Of a DNA stretch of 18,995 bases, positions 8,195 to 15,331 are shown in pieces. How positions within the stretch are numbered: position 1 is the stretch's first letter; each line of letters opens with the position of its first letter. This stretch comes from Bordetella parapertussis (GTDB lineage Bacteria; Pseudomonadota; Gammaproteobacteria; Burkholderiales; Burkholderiaceae_C). The notes under the pieces were generated by a model that was not told the origin of the DNA, did no database searches, and saw only the letters and a list, made by a program, of their open reading frames with translations. The DNA lies in contig CAMCTC010000088.1 of NCBI GenBank assembly GCA_945878355.1, positions 1 to 18,995 on the forward strand, given 5' to 3'. Both the position numbers and the translations under genes were made by a program.

Positions 8195-8376
8195 GGTCAG
8201 AGGTCCTTGATGATCAGTTTGTTCGAATGAAAAGACTATAGGACATCATATAACGTTACACATCTCTCCAGCAGCCATCAAACCAGCACAGCCAGAGGCA
8301 ATCGCAGCGCCTGGGACCGGCCCCGTGACCCCTGCCCTCCTGTCCCTCCCGCAGCGAGACCCACCGATGACCCACA
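8195..8376 (-). promoter_or_regulatory. Probable promoter/operator gap before the aldehyde dehydrogenase
   Basis: This 182-bp gap separates the FGE stop from the aldehyde dehydrogenase start, in contrast to the near-zero spacing elsewhere. Its first 70 bases are clearly AT-richer than the surroundings. On the minus strand a TATGAT (plus 8245-8250) and an overlapping-region TATAGT are -10-like; no convincing -35 was found. Small palindromes TAACGTTA (8251-8258) and TTCGAA (8222-8227) could be parts of a GntR site. The remainder (8265-8376) is GC-rich with no gene or clear terminator. The promoter call is an inference. Confidence 0.45.
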
Positions 8377-9330
8377 TCACGCACCAGAGTCGCGGCGCCT
8401 GGCGACACGGAATCCGCAGTTGCTTGATGTGCTTGCCGGCGTATTGCCGTTGCGCCCTGCGACGCGGTAGCGGTTGCAATAAGAGGCGTGACACAGGAAC
8501 GAACCGCCGCGCTGCGATCGGCGCCCGGTGATGCGCAGCTGCCAAGGATCGAGGGCCTCGGTTTCCTGGTGGTAACCGGGGCTGAACCAGTCGGCACACC
8601 ATTGCCAGACGTTCCCGGTGGAGTGGTGCAGGCCATGGCCGTTGGGCGGCAGCGCGGTCACGGCCACCGGGCCAGGGCGCCAACCGGGGGCGGGGCCATC
8701 CGGAAAGCGGCCTCGCCAGACGTTGCAGTGCGCTTCGAAGTCGTTGCTGTCGCCCCAGGCAAAACGCTGGCCTTCGAGCCCGCCGCGCGCGGCGAATTCC
8801 CATTCGGCCTCGGTGGGCAAGCGGGATCCGGCCCAGTCGCAATAGGCTTGCGCGTCGTGCCACGACACATGGACCACCGGATGGTCAGGCCGATCGGCGA
8901 TAGCTGAGCCCGGGCCTTCGGGTCGTTGCCAGCAGGCGAACTCGACCGGCAACCACCAGGGCAGCCCACGCGGCACCTGACGCACCGATTGGCGCAACAC
9001 CGGGTCGACCTGCAGATAAAAAACATGCGACACCCCCGCTTGCTCGGCGTCGGTGATGTGCTGCGTGGCACGCACGAAGCGGCTGAAATCGGCATTGGTG
9101 ACGGTGGTGGCAGCGATCGCAAAAGGGCTGAGGACCACGTCTCGGCTAGGCCCTTCGCCGTCGTCGGCATAGCCTTCATCGCTGTCGCTGCCCATGCGAA
9201 AGCGCCCGCCCTGCAGTTCGATCCAGCTCGGCGTTAGCGCGTCCGCACCCTCGGCCCGGGCAACGCGTGCGCCGGCACTTGAGGACGGGCCTGCCGCGCT
9301 GCTCGGCATGCAGCACGACTTGATGCTCAT
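8377..9330 (-). CDS. Formylglycine-generating enzyme (sulfatase maturase, SUMF1/FGE type)
   Basis: 317 residues. Copper-dependent, oxygen-using maturase that converts the sulfatase active-site cysteine to formylglycine. Seen: the FGE-sulfatase fold start LQGGRFRMGSDSDEG (about 39-53), HPVVHVSWHDAQAYCDWAG (150-168), RLPTEAEWEFAARGG (170-184), STGNVWQWCADW (237-248), and the C-terminal GGSFLCHASYCNRYR with both catalytic cysteines (Cys280 and Cys285), as in human SUMF1. This separates it from EgtB-like or kinase-linked relatives of the fold, which lack the pair. No signal peptide is obvious, so it should act in the cytosol. ATG 9330 is seven bases after the sulfatase stop, so the two are probably co-translated. 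The first ~25 residues (including CC at 6-7) are unconserved-looking; a start at 9309 is possible. Confidence 0.93.
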   Translation of the reverse strand: MSIKSCCMPSSAAGPSSSAGARVARAEGADALTPSWIELQGGRFRMGSDSDEGYADDGEGPSRDVVLSPFAIAATTVTNADFSRFVRATQHITDAEQAGVSHVFYLQVDPVLRQSVRQVPRGLPWWLPVEFACWQRPEGPGSAIADRPDHPVVHVSWHDAQAYCDWAGSRLPTEAEWEFAARGGLEGQRFAWGDSNDFEAHCNVWRGRFPDGPAPGWRPGPVAVTALPPNGHGLHHSTGNVWQWCADWFSPGYHQETEALDPWQLRITGRRSQRGGSFLCHASYCNRYRVAGRNGNTPASTSSNCGFRVARRRDSGA

Positions 9331-9337
9331 CGCGGGT

Positions 9338-10954
9338 TCACTCGTCTTCCCAGAAAGCCTTGGTCACACCCTGGCTGCGCATCAGCGCGACGATCTGTTC
9401 GCGCGGTTTGACGCCGCAGCGCTCGGCCCAGACATCGTACTGGGCCTCCATCTCGCGAACGCGCTCGGGTTGACGACCGGCCAGGTCGTTCAACTCGGTG
9501 CGGTCGGCCACCATGTCATAGAGCTCCCATGGCCCCGGGTGCTTGCGCACCAGCTTCCAGCGGCCAATGCGCACGGCGGCATTGCCTTCGTGTTCCCAAA
9601 ACATCGGCGGCCGGTCTGCACCGTCGCGCTCGAATACCGTCTGCAGCGAATGGCCTTCGAGCGGCAACACCTCGCGGCCTTGGTACTGCGCCGGGTAGGG
9701 GATGCCGGTCACGTCAAGCAGCGTGGCCATCACGTCGGGCAGGTATCCCGGCGAGTGCCGGATCGCGCCCTGCTCGGTGATGCCGGCCGGCCAATGGAAG
9801 ATCAATGGCGTGGAGATACCCCCCTCGTGAATCCAGTGCTTGTAGAGCCGGAAAGGCGTGTTCGACAGGTTGGCCCAGGCCGTGCCGTAACTTTGATAGG
9901 TGTTTTCGGGTCCAGGCATGCGATTGGTGTCGTTGCCGAAGTGCACCGGTTCGCCGCTGCGCGTGTGCTTGCGCGCGATCATCAGCTTGTCGACGAGCTC
10001 GTCGATCGTCACCCCTTCGGGGATGTCTTCGGCGCAGGCGCCGTTGTCGGCCAGGAAGATGATCAGCGTGTCGTCGAGCTGGCCGTTGTGTTGCAGTTCC
10101 TGGACGATTCGGCCTATGCCCTGGTCCATGCGGTCGATCTGCGCGGCGTAAACCTCCATGCAGCGCAGCAGCCAGCCTTTGTGCTCGACCTCGGACCAGG
10201 CCGGTTGCGAGGGATCGCGCGCGGTCAGCTTCCAGTGGTCGGCCAGCACACCGGCTTTCACCAGGCGATCGAGGCGCTCCTCGCGCAGCGTGTCCCAGCC
10301 CGCGTCGAAACGGCCTTTGTACTTGGCGATGTCCTCATCGTGCGCGTGCAGCGGCCAGTGCGGCGCGGTATAGGCCACGTACTCGAAGAACGGCGTGTCG
10401 GGATGCTCAGCGTGGTGGTCGCGGATGAAGCGCACCGCCTGGTCGCTGATCGCATCGGTGTAGAAGAATCCGTCAGCACGGGCCTCATGCTCGGCATTCG
10501 AGTTGCCGCGCGTCAGCGTGTTGGGGTCGTAGAAGCTGCCGGCGCCGATGATGGTGCCGTAGAAAGCGTCGAAGCCGCGCTGCAGCGGCCAGGAGTCGGT
10601 CGGCTCTTTCAGGCTGCTGGAAACATGCCACTTGCCGCTCATGTAAGTCCGGTAGCCGCCGCCCTTCAACACCTCGGCGATCGTCACGCATTGCTGGTTC
10701 AGGTTGCCGGCATAGCCCTCAGGGCCCGAGTCGTAGGTCAGGATGCCGATGCCGGTCTGGTGCGGATGCAGACCCGTCAGCAAGGACGCACGCGACGGAC
10801 TGCAGCGCGCCGTGTTGTAGAACTGCGAGAAACGCAGCCCGCCTGCGGCCAAGCGGTCTAGGGTCGGGGTCTCGACCTCGCCGCCATAGCAGCCGATGTC
10901 GGAATAGCCCATGTCGTCGTTCAGGATCAGGACGATGTTCGGTCGCTTGCTCAT
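9338..10954 (-). CDS. Type I sulfatase, cytosolic (arylsulfatase AtsA-like)
   Basis: 538-residue sulfate-ester hydrolase needing a formylglycine at Cys51. Seen: metal-binding NDDMG (12-16); the signature CSPSRASLLTG at 51-61; GKWH with Lys108 and His110; APHWPL with His199; LADNG with Asp303-Asn304; and YKHWIHEGG with Lys372. These match, in order, the catalytic residues of Pseudomonas aeruginosa AtsA (Cys51 there too). There is no signal peptide, so substrate must be imported first; the ABC importer genes end 12 bases upstream. ATG 10954 with GAGG about six bases before it is preferred over the adjacent TTG at 10957. The AtsA-like family includes aryl-, alkyl- and carbohydrate sulfatases, so a carbohydrate substrate is inferred only from the neighbours. 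Confidence 0.94.
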   Translation of the reverse strand: MSKRPNIVLILNDDMGYSDIGCYGGEVETPTLDRLAAGGLRFSQFYNTARCSPSRASLLTGLHPHQTGIGILTYDSGPEGYAGNLNQQCVTIAEVLKGGGYRTYMSGKWHVSSSLKEPTDSWPLQRGFDAFYGTIIGAGSFYDPNTLTRGNSNAEHEARADGFFYTDAISDQAVRFIRDHHAEHPDTPFFEYVAYTAPHWPLHAHDEDIAKYKGRFDAGWDTLREERLDRLVKAGVLADHWKLTARDPSQPAWSEVEHKGWLLRCMEVYAAQIDRMDQGIGRIVQELQHNGQLDDTLIIFLADNGACAEDIPEGVTIDELVDKLMIARKHTRSGEPVHFGNDTNRMPGPENTYQSYGTAWANLSNTPFRLYKHWIHEGGISTPLIFHWPAGITEQGAIRHSPGYLPDVMATLLDVTGIPYPAQYQGREVLPLEGHSLQTVFERDGADRPPMFWEHEGNAAVRIGRWKLVRKHPGPWELYDMVADRTELNDLAGRQPERVREMEAQYDVWAERCGVKPREQIVALMRSQGVTKAFWEDE

Positions 10955-10966
10955 CAATGGCCTCGT

Positions 10967-12031
10967 TCAGTTCAGTCGATCGCCGCTGTTGCGGTCGAAC
11001 AGGTGTGCCGCCGCGGCGGCGAATCCCAGGTGCACGAGATCGCCTTCGCGCAAGTCGATCAAGTGGTCGGTCTTGAGCTTCACGCGCTGCTCGCCGATGT
11101 GCAGGATCGCGATGCGGCTGTCGCCGAGTTCCTCGACCAGCTCCACCTCAGCGGCCAGCCCGGTGGGCTGGATCTTCAGGTCGCCCGGACGCACGCCCAG
11201 TGTGACGTCTCGCGCGCCCGGCGCCATCACGCCGACGTCAACGCAGCCGGCGGCGCCGACCTGCACCTGCTGGCCCGACCAACTGGCCAGAAGCAGGTTC
11301 ATCGGCGGCGTACCGATGAAGCCAGCCACCGAGGCATGTGAGGGCCGGCCAAAGATGCCTTGAGGCGTTCCCACTTGCACGATGCGCCCGTCCATGAAAA
11401 CGGCGATGCGGTCGGCCAGGGTCATGGCTTCTTCCTGGTCGTGCGTGACGTAGACGACAGTCACACCCAGCGAGCGCTGCAGTTTCTTGAGCTCGACCCT
11501 GGTCTCCATCCGCAGCCGCGCGTCCAGGTTCGACAGCGGTTCGTCGAGCAAGAACAGCCTCGGCTCGCGAACGATTGCGCGCGCCAGCGCCACACGCTGC
11601 TGCTGCCCACCCGACAGCTGCCCGGGGCGCCGGTCCAGCAAGTGGCCGATGCTGACCTTGGCCGCGGCATCGGCCACCGCGAGTGCGACCGCCTGCGCGC
11701 CCTGCCCCACCATCTTGAGCGGGAAGCCGATGTTCTGCGCCACGGTCATGTGCGGGTAAAGCGCATAACTCTGAAAGACCATGGCGACGTCACGCTCACC
11801 GGGGTCTTGATGCGTCACGTCCTGGCCGTCGAGCAGCACGCGCCCGGCGCTGATTGATTCGAGCCCGGCCAGAATGCGCAGCGTGGTCGTCTTGCCAGAG
11901 CCCGACGGGCCCAGCAGCACGAAGAATTCACCGGGATCGATGTCGAGGTCCACGCCGTGCAGCACGGTCAGCGTGCCGTGTCGCTTGACTGCGCCTTGCA
12001 GCGACACGCCGCCTCGATGGCTCTTGTTCAT
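10967..12031 (-). CDS. ABC importer ATPase, MalK/UgpC type
   Basis: 354-residue nucleotide-binding subunit that powers sugar-type (CUT1) import. Seen: Walker A GPSGSGKT (41-48), Q-loop VFQSYALYPHMT (Q87), signature LSGGQQQR (139-146), Walker B LFLLDEP (159-165), D-loop SNLDAR, switch His197 in THDQEEA, then a regulatory beta (TOBE/OB) domain from about 240 to the end, as in MalK. The start ATG 12031 overlaps the upstream permease stop by four bases (ATGA); the frame is open further upstream, but that is the shadow of the permease. One such ATPase serves the two permeases next to it. Confidence 0.95.
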   Translation of the reverse strand: MNKSHRGGVSLQGAVKRHGTLTVLHGVDLDIDPGEFFVLLGPSGSGKTTTLRILAGLESISAGRVLLDGQDVTHQDPGERDVAMVFQSYALYPHMTVAQNIGFPLKMVGQGAQAVALAVADAAAKVSIGHLLDRRPGQLSGGQQQRVALARAIVREPRLFLLDEPLSNLDARLRMETRVELKKLQRSLGVTVVYVTHDQEEAMTLADRIAVFMDGRIVQVGTPQGIFGRPSHASVAGFIGTPPMNLLLASWSGQQVQVGAAGCVDVGVMAPGARDVTLGVRPGDLKIQPTGLAAEVELVEELGDSRIAILHIGEQRVKLKTDHLIDLREGDLVHLGFAAAAAHLFDRNSGDRLN

Positions 12032-12879
12032 CGTCGCCCCCCACCCTTGACCGCGCCCACCGTCAGGCCCTTGACGATGTGGCGCTGCGCCAGCAAGCCG
12101 ATCAAGATCACCGGCGCCATGGCCACCATCGCGCCAGCTGCCAGTTTTGCCCATTGCGTCTGCTCGACCGAAATGAAATTGAACATCGCGACCGTCACCG
12201 GCCGCACCTTGTTGCCGCCCAGCACCACCGCGAACAGGAATTCGTTCCAGGCGTTGAGGAAGACGAAGACCGTAGTCACCGCGATGCCGCCGCGCACCTG
12301 CGGCAGGATCACATGCCACAGCGCGCGCAAGCGGCCGGCACGGTCGAGCAGCGCGGCCTCCTCCATCTCGTAGGGGATGTCCTCGAAATACGACACCATC
12401 AGCCAGATCGCGAAGGGCAGCGAGAAGGTCAGGTAAATCAGCACCATGCCGAAGTAGGTGTCGAGCGCGCCGACCTTCTGCAGCGCCAGGTAGTACGGGA
12501 TGACCAGGCCCACCGGCGGCAGCATCTGCGTCGCGAGCACGTAAAAACCGCTGGCACGCTTGCCCGGGTAGCGCAAACGGGCGATGGCATAGCCCGCAGG
12601 CAGCGCCAGCAACATGGTCAGCAGCGTGGCCGATGTCGAGACCACCACGCTGGACCATAGATTGGGCAGGATTGACGAGGCACCGAACAAGACCTCGCGG
12701 TAGTGCGCCAGCGTCGGCTCGAACAAGAACACCGGCGGGTAGGCGAGAACATCTCGCTCACTCTTGAACGACGTTAGCAGCGCCCACAGCACCGGGAAAG
12801 CCCACACCGACAGCAGCAGTCCGGCCCCCGCGGCCAAAGCGATGCGGCGCGCCAGCGATGCCTTCGAGGGCCCGTTCAT
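12028..12879 (-). CDS. ABC importer permease, MalG-like (CUT1)
   Basis: 283-residue inner-membrane subunit. Six membrane segments are apparent, beginning with IALAAGAGLLLSVWAFPVLW (13-32) and TSFKSERDVLAYPP after it, a pattern typical of MalG-type subunits. The cytoplasmic coupling loop MEEAALLDRAGRLRALWHVI (172-191) contains the EAA motif that docks on the ATPase. ATG 12879 overlaps the stop of the preceding permease by four bases. An open frame continues upstream to 13248 but reads through the other permease in the wrong frame, so the shorter start is used. Transports substrate handed over by the neighbouring binding protein. Confidence 0.94.
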   Translation of the reverse strand: MNGPSKASLARRIALAAGAGLLLSVWAFPVLWALLTSFKSERDVLAYPPVFLFEPTLAHYREVLFGASSILPNLWSSVVVSTSATLLTMLLALPAGYAIARLRYPGKRASGFYVLATQMLPPVGLVIPYYLALQKVGALDTYFGMVLIYLTFSLPFAIWLMVSYFEDIPYEMEEAALLDRAGRLRALWHVILPQVRGGIAVTTVFVFLNAWNEFLFAVVLGGNKVRPVTVAMFNFISVEQTQWAKLAAGAMVAMAPVILIGLLAQRHIVKGLTVGAVKGGGRR

Positions 12880-13766
12880 GCCAGCCCTCGGCGGCGGCGG
12901 AACAGCAAGTAGGACACCGCCAGCGTGATCGCCAGCAGCACCGTGGCGAGCGACGCGCCGTAGCCGATGTTGAGCTCGGTGAACGAAGTCCGGTAGGCGT
13001 ACAGGTTCAGGATCTCGGTGGACGATCCTGGCCCGCCGCCGGTGGCCGCAAAGATCGCCGCGAAGGCTGACAGCGCCGTCATCGTGCGCAGGATGATCAC
13101 CATCACGATGGCCGGTCGGATGAGCGGCAGCGTGATGTAGCGAAAGCGCTGCCAGGCGCCGGCACGGTCGAGCCGCGCGGCTTCGAACACGTCGGGTGGC
13201 AAGGTGGCCAGCGTGGCCAGCAGCACCAGGAAGGCGAACGGCGTCCATTGCCAGGTGTGGATGGCGATCACGGAGATCAACGCGAGCTGCGGGTCGCCCA
13301 GCCAGTTGTGGCTGCCCAGACCCAGCGATCGCGTGACCAGGTCGACCAGCCCGAAGTCGGGCGCCAGCACCAGCGTGCGCCAGAACAGCCCCACCACCAC
13401 CGGCGCCAGCACGATGGGCAGGATGGCCGCGACGCGGAACGCCGCCTGGCCTTTCGGAATCTGCAGCACCAGCAGCGCCAGCGACAGGCCGACGAGCACC
13501 TGCAGCACCACCGTCGACCCGGTGTAGACGACGGTCAGCACCAAGGAGTTCCAGAACCTCGGGTCACCGCCCATCTTGGCGTAGTTGCCCAAACCGGCAA
13601 AGCCCGACATCCAGGGCATGCTCATGTCCAAGCGCTGCACGCTGGCCCACAAGAGGTAGACCAGCGGCGCGGTGGTGATGAGCAACAGCAGCAGCAGCGC
13701 AGGCGCCAGCAGCGCCAACGCGAAACGCCGCTCGCGTTGCTCGAAGCTCGACGGCAGGGCAGGCAT
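12876..13766 (-). CDS. ABC importer permease, MalF-like (CUT1)
   Basis: 296-residue inner-membrane subunit with an N-terminal hydrophobic stretch ALALLAPALLLLLLITTAPL (16-35), further membrane segments at about 75-103, 110-132 and 160-185, and an EAA coupling loop FEAARLDRAGAWQRFRYITL (194-213). Partner of the MalG-like subunit, whose start overlaps its stop. ATG 13766 follows the binding-protein stop by 20 bases. No strong ribosome site lies directly before it; a GGGCTGAGG is too far (about 15 bases or more), so translation may depend on coupling. Role in import is firm at family level. Confidence 0.94.
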   Translation of the reverse strand: MPALPSSFEQRERRFALALLAPALLLLLLITTAPLVYLLWASVQRLDMSMPWMSGFAGLGNYAKMGGDPRFWNSLVLTVVYTGSTVVLQVLVGLSLALLVLQIPKGQAAFRVAAILPIVLAPVVVGLFWRTLVLAPDFGLVDLVTRSLGLGSHNWLGDPQLALISVIAIHTWQWTPFAFLVLLATLATLPPDVFEAARLDRAGAWQRFRYITLPLIRPAIVMVIILRTMTALSAFAAIFAATGGGPGSSTEILNLYAYRTSFTELNIGYGASLATVLLAITLAVSYLLFRRRRGLA

Positions 13767-13786
13767 CGATGCAGTCGCGAGCGGCC

Positions 13787-15181
13787 TCAGCCCTTCATGA
13801 CCTGTTGGATGCGCGCCTGCGCTTCGTCCAGCGCTTCCTTGGGTTTCTTCTGGCCGACCAGCGCCGCCTGGATGCTGGTGGCCATGGCTTCACCCACGGC
13901 AGGCCATTGCGGAATGCGCGGACGCCAGTCGACGTCGGTGTCTTGCTCCAGCGATTCGAGCGCTGAGCTGATGAAGTTGTCGCCAGCACCCTGCATGGCC
14001 TGCGCGAACTCCGGCGCGCGCCACAGCGATGCGCGGTTCAGGCCCGAGCGCTTGCCGGCGCCGGCGAACTTCCACGAGGTCCGCGCCTGCGTCTCGGCCG
14101 AGGTGGCCCAACTGATGAACAGCCAGGTGGCGCGCTTTTGCTTGTCGGACAGCGCGGCGTTGATCGGGAAGCCCCAGTTCCAGATCGAGGTCACGCGCTT
14201 GCCGTTCGGTCCTTTGGGCCAGCGGGCATAGCCGATCTTGCCGACCACCTTGCTCTTTTCCGGGTTGGTGATGACCGCTGCCGATGAGTGCGCATCGATG
14301 TAGCAAGCCACGGTGCCTTGCGAGAACGCATCGGCAATGTCGGGCCAGTTCCAGTTGCGCGCTGCGGGCGGCGCGTACAGCGTCATCGCGTTGACGTACC
14401 AATCGAGCGCCGCGACAGCCTGCGGCGAGTTGACGACCAGGTTGCCACCATTGAACCAGCTGCCGCCAAAGCTGCGCAGGATCGACGGGTAGATGTACAT
14501 GTTCTGCCCTGCGCCGGCAAAGCCGCGCAGCGCCAGGCCGTGCATGCGGTTGGCGGGGTCGGTCAGCGCCTTGGCGTTGGCGAGCAGTTGGTCCAGCGTC
14601 TCGGCGGGCTTCAGGCCCTTGGCGTCATACAAGTCCTTGCGGTAGACCTGCACCGTCACTTCGCCGTCATAGGGGATGCCGTAAGGCTTGCCATCCACCG
14701 AGTCGGCGTCGCGCCAGGCTTTGAGGATGTCGTTGTAGTTGAACCAGGCGGGGTCGGTCAGCGTCGGGTCGTTCAGGTAGCGGTCCAGCGGCTCGACCCA
14801 GCGGTTGGCCGTGTACAGCGGGTAGTACATCGGGTCGGCCGCGTGGGTCGCGAAGGTCGCGGTCTTGGACGACAGGTCGAGCATCGCCTTCTGACGGATC
14901 TGCCCCGGCGGCACCTTTTCGAAACGCAGCTTCACGCCCGTCAAGGCCTCGAACTGCGGCGCCAAGCTGACCAGGTTGTCAAAGTAGCCGGCAGGGATCA
15001 CCGCCACGGTGATGGCCTCGCCTTCGGCCTGACGCCAGTTGATCTTGGCCGCGCGATACGGGCCCAGGTCGTCTGCTTGAGCAAAGGCCGAGTTGGTCAG
15101 CCAGGGCGCACTCGCGGCAGCACCCAGTGCCAAGCCACGTTGCAGGGCGCCGCGGCGCGTCGGATCTTGTGCTTCGGTCAT
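13787..15181 (-). CDS. ABC importer substrate-binding protein, extracellular family 1
   Basis: 464-residue periplasmic binding protein that captures the imported solute, probably a sugar-like compound. The N-terminus is a signal peptide with a twin-arginine-like TRRGALQRGLALG (8-20) and likely cleavage after SAFA (residue 34), so Tat export is possible. The mature part resembles family-1 sugar-binding proteins: EALTGVKLRFEKVPPGQ, DGKPYGIPYDGEVTVQVYRKD and the aromatic-rich PPAARNWNWPDIADAFSQG. ATG 15181 is chosen because GAGGTGG lies about five bases before it and it sits directly before the signal peptide; the upstream ATG at 15220 would add 13 polar residues. It heads the importer-sulfatase transcript and faces the LacI gene. 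Whether it binds a sulfated ligand is inferred. Confidence 0.93.
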   Translation of the reverse strand: MTEAQDPTRRGALQRGLALGAAASAPWLTNSAFAQADDLGPYRAAKINWRQAEGEAITVAVIPAGYFDNLVSLAPQFEALTGVKLRFEKVPPGQIRQKAMLDLSSKTATFATHAADPMYYPLYTANRWVEPLDRYLNDPTLTDPAWFNYNDILKAWRDADSVDGKPYGIPYDGEVTVQVYRKDLYDAKGLKPAETLDQLLANAKALTDPANRMHGLALRGFAGAGQNMYIYPSILRSFGGSWFNGGNLVVNSPQAVAALDWYVNAMTLYAPPAARNWNWPDIADAFSQGTVACYIDAHSSAAVITNPEKSKVVGKIGYARWPKGPNGKRVTSIWNWGFPINAALSDKQKRATWLFISWATSAETQARTSWKFAGAGKRSGLNRASLWRAPEFAQAMQGAGDNFISSALESLEQDTDVDWRPRIPQWPAVGEAMATSIQAALVGQKKPKEALDEAQARIQQVMKG

Positions 15182-15272
15182 CGGTCCACCTCGCTTGATG
15201 TATTCGTTTTCATCGATCATCCTATCAGCCTGAAGTACGACCCGATGACAGTGATTTCTAGGTATTTATCCG

Positions 15273-15284
15273 GTGTCGCGACAC
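15273..15284. promoter_or_regulatory. Perfect 12-bp palindrome, candidate operator
   Basis: GTGTCGCGACAC is a perfect inverted repeat with central CG, the layout of many LacI-family operators. It lies just upstream of the TAAATA element for the importer operon, where a bound repressor would block polymerase. Assignment to the adjacent LacI protein is inferred. Confidence 0.5.
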
Positions 15285-15298
15285 AATTCTCGGCACGC

Positions 15299-15318
15299 CG
15301 ATGAAATCGATTTCGTCG
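15299..15318. promoter_or_regulatory. 20-bp near-perfect palindrome, candidate LacI-family operator
   Basis: CGATGAAATCGATTTCGTCG pairs at nine of ten positions, with a perfect GAAATCGATTTC core and a central CG, typical of LacI/GalR-family sites. It ends directly before the TATCAT -10-like element of the regulator gene, so it would allow autoregulation. Its centre is 30 bp (about three helical turns) from that of the other palindrome, which could permit cooperative binding. Confidence 0.6.
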
Positions 15319-15331
15319 CTATCATCCAACC

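Larger units (their letters stand above)
15182..15331. promoter_or_regulatory. Divergent promoter region between importer operon and lacI-type gene
   Basis: This 150-bp region drives two divergent units. Toward the importer, a TAAATA on the minus strand (plus 15263-15268) is a possible -10 without a good -35. Toward the regulator, TATCAT at 15320-15325 is a good -10 match and ends only six bases before the ATG at 15332; no Shine-Dalgarno is visible, so the regulator mRNA may be leaderless. Both candidate operators lie inside or beside these elements. Confidence 0.6.

Noticed and set aside
8377..9330. Ergothioneine-synthase-like (EgtB) or other FGE-fold protein
   Set aside because: Both FGE catalytic cysteines and the sulfatase next door point to a true maturase.
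9194..10861. 555-residue plus-strand open frame
   Set aside because: Antisense to sulfatase and FGE, both of which have full catalytic motifs on the other strand.
13787..15220. Binding-protein start at 15220
   Set aside because: It would place 13 polar residues before the signal peptide; ATG 15181 has a strong ribosome site.
14288..15304. 338-residue plus-strand open frame
   Set aside because: Antisense to the binding protein and running into the divergent promoter; composition of a shadow frame.
1..15331. Canonical sulfoquinovose (sulfo-Entner-Doudoroff) cluster
   Set aside because: No alpha-glucosidase of the YihQ type, lactonase or KDSG aldolase is visible, and the DgoK kinase and sulfatase do not fit a C6-sulfonate; kept only as a related idea for the reductase.
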